Shown here one piece after another: positions 24,401-33,333 of a DNA stretch of 33,333 bases (its first letter is position 1; each line of letters starts with the position of its first letter). Under the pieces are notes generated by a model. The model made no database searches and was not told the DNA's origin. It was given only the letters and a program-made list of their open reading frames with translations. The DNA is from Cruorifilaria tuberocauda. Its lineage: Eukaryota > Nematoda > Chromadorea > Rhabditida > Onchocercidae. The position numbers and the translations under genes were made by a program. The stretch lies in NCBI GenBank assembly GCA_013365365.1, contig JABVXU010000591.1, positions 1 through 33,333 of the forward strand, read 5' to 3'.

Positions 24401-25323
24401 ATAGATAAATTGAATTGAATAAATAAAATTAATTGGAAATTGGAATTAAAAGGAAAATTTCTAAAAATTCAATTCGAAGAAATGAGCACAGAGAAGTCAA
24501 TGATTCATGAAAAATGATTTTAAAAAAAATTTCATTGTCCTTTAAAGCTGATCTTTTGATCTTTTACTAACAAAAGCTATTAAAACAAATTTAATTTAAA
24601 AAAATTAGAAAAAATGAAAAAGGGAATCCATCGGATTTTTGTTGTTGTTGTTTTATCATGTCATATCAATCATTCGTTCAAAAGCTCTCCCTTAGCTTTA
24701 TTTTTATTTCTAGAAGTTCACACCAAAAAGAGGTAATTAAGTTACGAATGTAAATTTTTGTCCAATTGGATTGAGAGAAAATTGGAAACGTATTGGGAAA
24801 AAAATTGGAGAAGAAAAATTTATTTGGTTGTGAACATTCCTTTCATTGAAATTTAAGTTTCATAGATAATTGTATTTTTGTTCTTTATGAATTACTTCAC
24901 CTACGATTAATTAATTAATTAACTATTTGATTGTTGTTAAAAAAAATTTTACGGATCGAATAGACCAAAGAACACGACTTCCGAACATTTACTTGCTAAA
25001 CTTACCCAAAAAATAATTTAAATCTTTTTTAAATTTTCAGTTTAATAAAATCATTTTTTGAAAAAATCTCTCAATATCATTTCATATGATTATATTTTTT
25101 TAAATAAATTTCAAAAGAATAATTTTTAAGTTTATCAAAAAAAGTTAATTTTAGGTTATATTTTAATTACTTACGTTGCGTTATCAGTTAACTTTTCACC
25201 TTTATTTTATATCAATATTTAATCTTCTTCTTAACTTCATGTCAAATTAAAACCAAAAATCCAATCGAAATCAGTTTTCTTAAATTAGAGCAATTTATGG
25301 TTGACAAATCTTGATTTTAGAAA

Positions 25324-25324
<1 letters not shown>

Positions 25325-25360
<36 letters not shown>
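25325..25360 (+). repeat. (GA)n microsatellite
   Basis: A nearly pure GA run of about 17 dinucleotides. Confidence 0.95.
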
Positions 25361-25361
<1 letters not shown>

Positions 25362-26010
25362 TGTTGCATAAAATATAAATAAACATTTTGAACTATCAGA
25401 ATTTAATAAATTCTCGCTAAACGAAAATGCTCAAAGAGTGTAGCGATGGAAAATGTAAAACTTTAACACAAATAAAATCAATAGTCTAATTAAGTTAGAG
25501 ATAGAAAAGAGAATTTGAAAGACTAATTCATGATATATGAAACAAATGACTATAATCACTAACAAAACGTGATCAGTTATTTCATCGACGTAACAGATAA
25601 ATCAAAAGATAGCAGATAAACTAAAATGATCACCCTATCTGCGACTTTAACTCTAATCAATTACCAAAATCATATTGATATTAATCATGCATGAAACTTA
25701 TCAATGACGATTTTTTTTAATTTTATTGATTGGTTGATCGGAGAGATTTTAGCTTCTCATTTAGTACTATTAATTCTCTGAATGAATGATTTGCTAATAA
25801 TGTTTAGCTAACTTTCCATCAGTAATTACTTGAAATCTTTAATTATCGGAGATATTTGTTTGCACAATTAAAAGAGACTATGAAATATAATGATTTTTGT
25901 AAGTTTATTCGCTACTAAATGAATAATTGTAAGTAATGCTGCAAAGTAGTAAATTCTCTAATTTGAATGTCAAGTAGTTGATCTATGCAGAGGAGATATG
26001 ACCACAGCTG

Positions 26011-26100
26011 GCTGATCTAATATTGATTATATGATCATGAATTGATTAATCTAATATTAATTATATGATCACAAACTGATTTATCTAATATTGATTATGT
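26011..26100 (+). repeat. Three tandem units of about 30–35 bp
   Basis: CTGATYTATCTAATATTGATTATATGATCA-like units start at about 26011, 26041 and 26076. Confidence 0.75.
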
Positions 26101-26969
26101 AAGAGTTTCTTATTACACATTATTTTTTTCCGCTAATTCATTATTTTCTATTAAGCATTCTCAAGAATTACACTTGAAAATGATAAATTTACCAGCTGTT
26201 ATCTGAGGAAATAAGCGAAAGGATCAATTTCTTCAATTCAGAAGTCTCAATCACAATATGGTGAAAATGTTTAAAATACCATGATTACCAATTTTCTCTT
26301 GAAAAAAAACAAAAAATATTCCTTAAAAGTTACTTCCGAATATTAATAGTAAAACTATTATTCAAGTATTGCTCAATTTTAAATTTGAAATTTTCATATT
26401 TTATAATTTTCCAAATTTCAATCTATTTAGAATAAAATTTACTTCAAAATTATTTGATAATATTTTGCTGAAAAATTTAGCAATTGATTTAGTATAATTT
26501 AAATGTTTGATAGAGGATAATTTGAACTAATATAGGAAATACATAGAATAAGTTTAAAAATGAAATAATTTGATGAATTTGAAGAAAAGTGAAGATTTTT
26601 ACCGAAAGTCAGAGGGAGTGTGATCGCTAGACTTAAATGAACTCAAATTTCATCATGTTATCAATGATTAGTAATCATTTTAAGATAAATAACTAGAATT
26701 ACACTGTTGTATTGATTAAAATTTATCAAATTTCTAATCGATATTCTAATCAATTCTCAATATTAAAAGTTGAATTTATCATTTTTCATAGTTTTAGTTT
26801 TGTATCGCAATTGAACATTGCTATGCATGATAAATTTATTATAAAATTCTTTTACCATACTGAAATTTTTATTGGATCATATCAAGTGAAAATATGAAAA
26901 ATAATGTTCTGATTAAAAAAAAAATGAATTGATAATTGCCTTTTTAGAGTATTGTTTCGTGCTTACCTT

Positions 26970-27125
26970 ATAAAAGGTAAAAAGTAAATCAATATAGTTA
27001 CTATTTATTCTTGTATATAGTTTTTAAATATATTTACTATTTATTACTATTACTTGTATATAGTTACTATTTATTACTATTAATATAGCTACTATTTCTT
27101 ACTTATAAAAGGTAAATTAATATAA
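26970..27125 (+). repeat. AT-rich minisatellite of TTACTATTTATTACTA units
   Basis: TAGTTACTATTTATT or close forms recur five or more times, mixed with CTTGTATATAG. The block is bracketed by two copies of CTTATAAAAGGTAAA (about 26968 and 27101). Confidence 0.7.
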
Positions 27126-27340
27126 TTACTTACTTTACGTGCATACGCAGAGAAAATGTATAAAGCAATAATATATCTATGATATTTCAAATTTGAGAAA
27201 TAAAATAAAAGAAATCATTTCTTCTCAGTTATTTACAATATATTAAATTAAAAAAACTTTTAATTAATTTTTTCTTTAAACAATATATCAATGGAAAGAA
27301 AAAATTCATTTTTAAAATTTAAAAAATGTGAAAATAAATT

Positions 27341-27380
27341 CTCCCCTTCCCTCTTCCTCTCTCCCTCTCTTCCTCTCTTT
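27341..27380 (+). repeat. CT-rich tract
   Basis: Irregular CTCCC, CTTCCT and TCTC units. Confidence 0.8.
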
Positions 27381-27483
27381 TTTTATTTTCTTGATAGACG
27401 AATCATCGACTATTTTTTGAAGGAAATAAATAATGGATTTGTATTTTGTTGGTGTGTTAGCTAATCCATGTAAAATGAAATAT

Positions 27484-27535
27484 TCTCTCTCTTTTCCCCT
27501 CTCTCCCTCTCTCTCCCTCTCTCTCTCTCTTTTCC
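27484..27535 (+). repeat. (CT)n / CTCTCCC compound microsatellite
   Basis: CT dinucleotides with CTCTCCCT units. On the minus strand it is read as repeated Arg-Glu at the end of the doubtful frame at 27533-27700. Confidence 0.9.
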
Positions 27536-27700
27536 CAAATTTACATTTATCTCTTCTACCAAGCTAAATAATTTTTTTGCTTCTCTCATAATTGGATATA
27601 TTTCATATGATGCCAGTTTGTTGATTTTTTCACTTCCTTCTTCCTCATCGCATTTCATATGTGTATTAATTAAATGAATTTCATTTATCAATAAATTCAT
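27533..27700 (-). other. Uncertain open reading frame / possible first exon
   Basis: An ATG at 27700 opens a frame whose first 55 or so codons look more protein-like than its neighbours (for example NKLASYEIYPIMREAKKLF). It then runs into a CT-repeat that would translate as repeated Arg-Glu. A possible donor AAT|GTAAAT near 27545 would leave in phase 0, which fits exon 3 of the channel gene, and an AG precedes the ATG by 15 nt. I do not recognise the peptide. Chance is a serious alternative. Confidence 0.2.
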
Positions 27701-28971
27701 CTCTTCCTATTTTCTCTACAAATATTACTTACTATAAACTCTGATCTGATCTGAAATAGAAGAAAGAATTAAAAAACTATCGAAATGCAAATTCAAGAAA
27801 TCGCAGTTATTCGAAACTTTAAGATACAGCTTACTTTAAGATATTTCACTTCAAGATATAAGCTACACCTACAAATCATATGAAAGGACAAAAATGATAA
27901 ATACAATAATATTTTAAAAGTATGGAAACGGAAATATGAAATGGGATAAGTCGATTTTTCATTAAACTTAGTTTTCCTGTTCGGTAAATTAAATTCAAAT
28001 CCATAAGAACAAAGGAAGCTATATCGTAATTAATCGGAAAACAATAAGCGCTGATTGTTTTAGCTTTTGAATAAGATTTTGAAAAAATAAAAATAAGTGA
28101 TAAAATCCGGAAAGAAAAGAGATTTTGAGTGATAATCCTAAGATAACGAATGATAAGATTTGCTAAGCTTAAGTTCCAAACTTTCTTCAGATGAAAATTT
28201 TATCTTCTCGTGAATTGATAAAGAAACAATTTGAATAACTGAAATTAATCACTCGAAGATTATCACTTATTAGTAGACGTTGTTTTTACTCCGACAACAT
28301 TATTATCATTAACTTTGTTTTTACTTTATACGTTGTTTTTACATTTTTCCTCTGTTTCAATAATAATTAAACTTACCCGCTGTTTATGGATCATTTACAA
28401 ATATTACTCTAATTATCGTAAATTGTAGTAAGTAAAGGATAATAGCTGAATGGTATGATTGAAGAAATTATAATTATTTATGCAACGAATAATGTAACAA
28501 ATGATTTTGTCCTTTTCTTTTTCCACGACTGAATTGAAGAATTACTCTGTTAAAATGAAATGAAAAATCTTTACGAAATAAAAAAGAAAAAAATGCTTAT
28601 TTAAAAATTAATTGTGAAAAGGCTTTTTTTACAGTGAAATTATTTGAAAATGAGAAATATTACCAAATATTTCAAATTGTAATTCAGGTTAGTTGCTAAT
28701 CGTACTGAAATAATTCTATTCTCATCTTTCCAATAAAAATTTAACAATTAAAATTATCAGAAAAATCTGATTATCATGTGTGGTGTGTGGTGTGTGAAAT
28801 TTCACGAATATAAGTTATAATTATAAAAAGGATGTTTTATTGAATTCTATAATTAATTATAATTTTAATGAAATAACAAACTGGAAGGAAGCGGTACATT
28901 TTGATGAATGATATGATTTTCTAAAGTATACACTTTGCTTTTTTATTTTCATGAAGAGCTTATCAAATAAA

Positions 28972-29052
28972 CTTTGATAAGTTGTCCACAGAAGTTGATA
29001 GGCTGTTCACGGAAGTAAAATAAACTTGATAAGTTTTTCGCGGAAGTAAAAA
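28972..29052 (+). repeat. Short tandem units with CACGGAAGT-like cores
   Basis: CCACAGAAGTTGATA, TTCACGGAAGTAAAA and TTCGCGGAAGTAAAA follow one another, each next to TTGATAAGTT-type sequence; three diverged units of about 25–35 bp. Confidence 0.6.
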
Positions 29053-29343
29053 GCTAAAACTCTTCCTTCCCTTTGCTAATTAATCATTTTTAATAAGTTA
29101 ATTGTCTTTCAAGATGATAAATGATTTAGCTATTCTAACCCAAAATATTGTTTTCCTAATAAATCATTCATTTTAAAACACGATTCAAGGAAATGATTGC
29201 AAGAAAATATCTGCAATGAATTGATTCGAACAAATCCATTTATTATTTTCTTTCCTCTTTTTCTTAGAGGAATAATTTTGTATTACTTTTTTCTTGTTCT
29301 CACCTACAATTTCAGTCATTTAAAGGTAATTTCTAGAAAGCAT

Positions 29344-29447
29344 AAAAATCGATAGTTGCAATTAAGTTTACTTCATGGAAAAATCGATAGTTGCAATTAA
29401 GTTTACCTCATTGATCGATAGTTGCAATTAAGTTTACTTCATTGATA
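29344..29447 (+). repeat. Three near-identical tandem units of 31–35 bp
   Basis: ATCGATAGTTGCAATTAAGT plus TTACYTCAT recurs at about 29348, 29383 and 29415. Copies are almost identical, which implies a recent origin. The array lies about 400 bp downstream (in minus-strand reading) of the candidate first exon at 29851-29914. Confidence 0.9.
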
Positions 29448-29850
29448 TCACAAATAATCATTAAGGTATAAAATTTTCTACTAAAAAGTAATTAAAGTCA
29501 GGAAATCATTTTTCAACTGTTTCAATTTGAAATGATATTGAAGTAAATGTTAAATTTACTGCTATCATTTCAAACGGCAGTAAATCTTATCTTTTGTTTT
29601 GTTTTTGAATTTAAAAGATTTTTTTCTTTCCTAAACGTTAATTTTAGGAATATTTTAGGAATAGAGAGAACGAAAGAGTAGCTTAAGACAATAGCTTAAT
29701 TTAAATCTTTTGAAAAATTAATTTATTTCTAATTAATTTTTTACAATTTCTAAACTCTATGACTGATAACTTTTTGATCAATTTGAGAGATAAAAACATC
29801 CGAAGAAATATAATTCAACATTTCCTTTCTTATATTATATATAGACTTAC

Positions 29851-29914
29851 CATCCATTATACTGTCTGCTCGTGAAAATAAACTTATTCGGAAATACAAA
29901 AAGTTTGATTTTTC
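29851..29914 (-). other. kcnl: Candidate alternative first exon of kcnl (N-terminus MD-)
   Basis: On the minus strand a pyrimidine-rich tract ending TTCTTACAG (AG at 29916-29915) is followed by 64 nt containing an ATG at 29857-29855, then GAT G and a donor GTAAGT at 29850. The exon leaves in phase 1, the phase needed to enter exon 2 at 21591, giving [10 protein letters not shown]. Joining it to exon 1 instead gives an in-frame TGA after four codons, so exon 1 would be skipped. The whole 64 nt is also open in this frame. It lies 8 kb upstream of exon 1. This is an inference from splice signals and phase; no transcript evidence was available. Confidence 0.5.
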
Positions 29915-30153
29915 CTGTAAGAAAGGAAATCTTGAAGCTAGATTACTATTCCGATCAAGAATAACTAACTCCTTACTTACTTAGTCTATCTATTACTAAG
30001 TATAATCACTATTGAAATTAGTGAACAAAAGAAAAGGTTGTATTGGTAATGGTATACCGGAAGTTATTCTCACCGCCTAAAACAACCTTAATTGTATTTC
30101 TAAAAAATGCACCATCACAGGCGCCGTTAGCATAAGCTTTACTGACAGTAAAT

Positions 30154-30300
30154 GCGCAAGTTAACGAAACGTGATTATTGTTTATATAAACGTCTTATAA
30201 ATGTGCAAGTTCACGTAACGTAATTACCGTTGGTATAAACGTTTTACAGACGACAGAAGTGCAAATTGACGAGACGTGATGACCGTTTGCAAATAACAAA
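30154..30300 (+). repeat. Three diverged tandem units of 42–56 bp, richer in C+G
   Basis: Units at 30154, 30203 and 30259 share GTGCAAGTTNACGNAACGTG and then ATTACCGTTNRTATAAACG. The block has more CpG (ACGT, ACGA) than its surroundings. It lies about 240 bp upstream (minus-strand sense) of the candidate first exon at 29914. Confidence 0.75.
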
Positions 30301-31003
30301 TATGCATGCAAACAAATCGATCAGACTAAAATAATTTTTTTTATTTTGTAACGAAAAATAGAAAATTTTTTTTTCAAGGAAAAAAAAAGAAGGATGAACT
30401 GAAAGAAAAGGATAAATTTGCTAAAAGTGCAACATCTTATTATCGGAAATGAAAATTTCTTATTATAAAAATTTTTCTCTTCTTTCTAAGTGTAAAAATT
30501 ATTTTAAAAAGTAGAAATTAAAAAAACAAAGCTATGAAATTCGAAAAACTTTTACGATTAATAAAATGTGAAAAGGAAAGAAAGGAAGAAAAAAGCTAAC
30601 AATGTGATATTGCAATGAAATGGCACGAAGAAAAAAAGCTTAGATAGAAATTTGCAAAGACTAAATTTCAAACGATATGAAAGATAATCATTGGTTAAAT
30701 GTTAAAGCTATTTGAAGTTTAAGCAAAAAAAAAAAAATAAAAGACTGGTGATAACTTACAGGTCGATAAAATTCATTGCTTTTATTTTTATTTAAAAAAA
30801 AAATCCAAAGCTCAAGAGAATAAATTATACGCTAGAGGAAATAGCTTGCATTCTTCATATCGAAAAATTTTTTTTTCAAATCCACTTTTTTTTCATATCT
30901 CATTTCTATGAAACTATTTTGCGAAATTTCGCTTATCAAATGATAAAAAGTTTTTTTGTTGAATTTTACTATTTTATCATTTGAATTAACTCTAAGTAAT
31001 TGA

Positions 31004-31020
31004 TAATAATAATAATAATA
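31004..31020 (+). repeat. (ATA)n microsatellite
   Basis: About five ATA/ATAA units, AT-only. Confidence 0.85.
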
Positions 31021-32676
31021 GCGCTAGGTAAAGTTAGCTTCCTAATTAGTTGAGAATAGGAAATTTTCAAAAAATTTTTCACTTAGCATAGCATTAAACT
31101 GGAAAGATTTTTTTCTTGACTTAAATATTTAGCAGAAATGATTTATTCATATCTGAACTTTTTTGTCAAAAAAAAGTAAAGCATACAGAATTTCAAAAGT
31201 TATAGATAACTTAATTAAACTAATTTCATGCATTTTCCTGGTAATAAAACTATCATTTTCAAATAAACCATTTACTATAATCTAAAAAAACGTTTTCAAG
31301 TATTGTAAAAATTAAAGTGAACGAATTTTGATATGACGAATAATCGGTTCGAAAATTAAAATGAACGGGTAAATTTCAAATTAATTAAATTTTATTTAAA
31401 ATAAAAGAGTAAATTCTATAACTTATTTTTGCATAAATCGAATAAAATTATCTTTCATAAACAGTCTGATTTTTACAAATTTCTATATTTTCAAATTAAC
31501 TAAACAAAAATCAACATTTTTTCCATGTTTATATCGTTGTAATACATGCGTAATATAGTGTATTAAATTTGCAAGTTTAATTTGAAATCTCTGAGAATTC
31601 TCGAGAAATTCGTGCAGAATTGCTAAATTTATGATGATCATAAACTAAAGATATGATTTTTAGTCAAACTAAAGAAGCTTTCTTTTTTTCCACGCATAAA
31701 AATGTTCTAATGAAATAGCTTTTTCTACCTCATTTGAAAAAGTTTAATTAAATGGCGAAAAATCAATTATTTTAAAGCCGAAAAGTTTACTATAGCTGTG
31801 AAATAATTAAAAACTATCTTTTTTTTAGCTAGAAATCATTTGCACGTTTCCTCCAGCTATAATGAATGTTAAATAATAATTTTGTTTCGAATGCGAATAT
31901 CTTTTCATTTTGAAAAATAATCTAAAAATAATTTAAAATTAAAAAAATAATCCGAAAGTAGTATGTAACGCTTATAAGTATTCGTAAAAAGTTTTTAGAT
32001 AATTTATTGAAAAATTAAAAATTTTTAAAAAACTTCGCAAATTCAATTTTTAATTTTTGGGGGAACATTTTCTTTAGCTATAAGCCGTATTTTTCATGGA
32101 ATAATTAAGAGCATGATAATTATATTCGTTAATTTTCAGAGTATTTCCACAATCTTTTAAATTAAAATGTTTGATCAATTAAAGTTAATAATTATTAGTA
32201 TTCTCTGAAAGTATTATAATTTAAAATCATTTAATGAAATCATTGTTATTTCATATCATGATAGTAGTATTCATGTAGCATACGCTTCTCTAACATAACT
32301 ACGAATTATCTTAACTGAAGTAAATTAATTTCTACTCTTGCAGTAGAAAGCAATTAATTAGCAAACTGAACAATTTGCAAAACAACAAACAATATAATTT
32401 TCGCATGGAGGAAATAAAAGAATCGATAATATCGAAATTTGTTGCAAATAATTGCGAATTAAGTATGAAATTCGCTATTTCATTGATGTTCATTGATGCA
32501 TTGCGTAATTCGCATAGCTAAAACAAAAAGCATTGAGAATTTCGAGAATTGAGAATAGAAGTGAATTGACTGAGAAGATGAATGACTTCACTTGCGAATG
32601 TTTCAGTCATAGTTCTGTCAAAAAATCATTCCTTATATTCTGGTTGATATCTGTGAAAAGGAGAAAACAAACTTAC

Positions 32677-32718
32677 TTGACATTTTTGAAATTAAAGTTT
32701 TAGATAAGAAAGGTAATA
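32677..32718 (-). other. kcnl: Candidate alternative first exon of kcnl (N-terminus MS-)
   Basis: A strong acceptor, TTTTTTTCACAG, precedes 42 nt that contain TTTCAAAA-ATG-TCA-A (ATG at 32683-32681) and stop at a donor GTAAGTTTG (32676). The exon leaves in phase 1, as exon 1 and the exon at 29851-29914 do, so splicing to exon 2 gives MSTEDDRQHW. The AAAA before the ATG is the usual nematode start context. Joining to the 29914 exon would leave in phase 2 and give a stop soon after entering exon 2, so the two look mutually exclusive. The acceptor may be a trans-splice site. Supported by signals and phase only. Confidence 0.5.
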
Positions 32719-32931
32719 CTGTGAAAAAAAGGCTTAAAATAATTGCAATAAAATAAATTTTGTAAGCTTTTTAATTCATTTCCAATTTTACTTCGATTCA
32801 CTTTGATAATCATTAATAAACTCCAATAAATGATAACATCGATTTAAATTTAGACTTGAACTTTGGGTTTGGCTACTAGAGTTTACATAATAAACCTTTT
32901 AAGTATCATGCTTTATTTGATAATTGATTTT

Positions 32932-32969
32932 TCCAAACTTTCCAAGTTTCCAAACTTGAAAAGTTTGGA
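32932..32969. repeat. Near-perfect 18-bp inverted repeat
   Basis: Left arm TCCAAACTTTCCAAGTTT (32932-32949) and right arm 32952-32969 pair at 17 of 18 positions with a 2-base spacer (CC). In DNA it could form a cruciform; as RNA it would be a tight hairpin. It is about 210 bp upstream of the candidate first exon at 32718. Confidence 0.9.
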
Positions 32970-33290
32970 AGAGCTAGAAAAACTGTTTTGTGAAAAAATT
33001 GTGGGACAAAAATGATTTCCTTAGATGGTATAAATTATCAATTATATCGGAGAATTTTAATCCTTAATGCCATCAAATATACAAACGATAATGGTTAATG
33101 AATTCATCTAAATTGAAAAAGTTTTATTCCTCAACCGCTCAATAAAACCATCCTAAACTATAAATTTAAACAATAGATCATAATTCGGAAATTAGTAAAT
33201 TTCCCGCATATCCGACTTCCTTTTCCAAGCTTTCATTAATTAAAGTATTCTCTATAATTTTTGTTTCCGATCAGTTTTATCTCTTCTTAC

Positions 33291-33333
33291 CTGATATCTT
33301 TCATTAATAACTCCCAATCAACTTTACCTTTTC
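33291..33333 (-). other. Possible exon cut by the window end
   Basis: Near the right edge the minus strand has a strong donor, ATATCAG|GTAAGA (GT at 33290-33289). One frame is open to the window edge and contains an ATG at 33304-33302, leaving in phase 2. This phase does not fit exon 2 of the channel gene, so it may be an untranslated 5' exon or part of another gene. The acceptor, if any, lies outside the window. Confidence 0.25.

Larger units (their letters stand above)
21813..29850. other. Upstream region / probable long 5' introns of kcnl, no firm gene
   Basis: If the upstream first exons are real, this is intronic in the longer transcripts and also contains the promoter for transcripts starting at exon 1. 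It holds the repeats listed at 23570, 24144, 25325, 26011, 26970, 27341, 27484 and 29344. A further weak exon-like unit at 28377-28394 (ATG ATC CAT AAA CAG CGG then GTAAGT) leaves in phase 0, which fits exon 3, but its acceptor is poor. Confidence 0.5.
29915..32676. other. Interval between the two candidate upstream first exons, no gene seen
   Basis: AT-rich. It holds the 50-bp repeat at 30154-30300, an (ATA)n run at 31004-31020, and nothing else I can support. A weak ATG plus donor at 30776-30760 leaves in phase 2 and does not fit exon 2. Confidence 0.5.

Noticed and set aside
30760..30776. ATG followed by a GTAAGTTA donor, possible fourth first exon
   Set aside because: Leaves in phase 2, which does not fit exon 2, and no good acceptor precedes it.
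1..33333. CRISPR arrays, bacterial operons, phage or viral genes
   Set aside because: None seen; the gene structure is eukaryotic and the tandem repeats lack the constant-repeat, unique-spacer pattern.

Overview
The window is AT-rich nuclear DNA from a nematode, most likely a filarial or related clade III worm. The evidence is one multi-exon gene with short GT–AG introns bounded by TTTYAG-type acceptors, long AT-rich flanks full of GA/CT microsatellites and short tandem repeats, and a decayed BEL/Pao retrotransposon. The genus is an inference; nothing in the sequence fixes it.

One gene can be demonstrated: a small-conductance Ca2+-activated K+ channel (SK/KCNL family) on the minus strand, from 21775 (ATG) to 8361 (TAA). 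I rebuilt it by hand as 19 coding exons. All exon phases agree and the total is 2085 nt, giving 694 aa plus a stop. Exons 1–5 (21775–18405) encode a Ser-rich cytoplasmic N-terminus. A 3.6-kb intron follows. Exons 6–11 carry S1–S4, exons 12–16 carry S5, the pore loop with SVGYGD, and S6, and exons 17–19 carry the calmodulin-binding domain, a coiled coil and the C-terminal tail.

Upstream on the same strand there are two further exon-like units, at 29851–29914 and 32677–32718. Each has a strong acceptor, an ATG and a GTAAGT donor, and each ends in the same phase (1) as exon 1. They look like alternative first exons that would replace the 26 codons of exon 1 with two codons each (Met-Asp or Met-Ser), giving three N-termini and probably three promoters or trans-splice entry points over about 11 kb. 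Weaker candidates lie at 27533–27700, 28377–28394 and 33291–33333.

The 2.3-kb intron between the pore/S6 exon and the next exon holds an internally deleted BEL/Pao LTR retrotransposon remnant on the opposite strand (about 9840–11640). It has an LTR-like part with a TATA box, a poly(A) signal and a 31-bp minisatellite, two frameshifted integrase pieces, and a degenerate tRNA-Val-like sequence. The rest (1–8360 and about 21.8–33.3 kb outside the candidate exons) has no supportable protein gene. It holds microsatellites, several 29–128-bp tandem repeats and a large CA-rich array at 5.0–5.4 kb.
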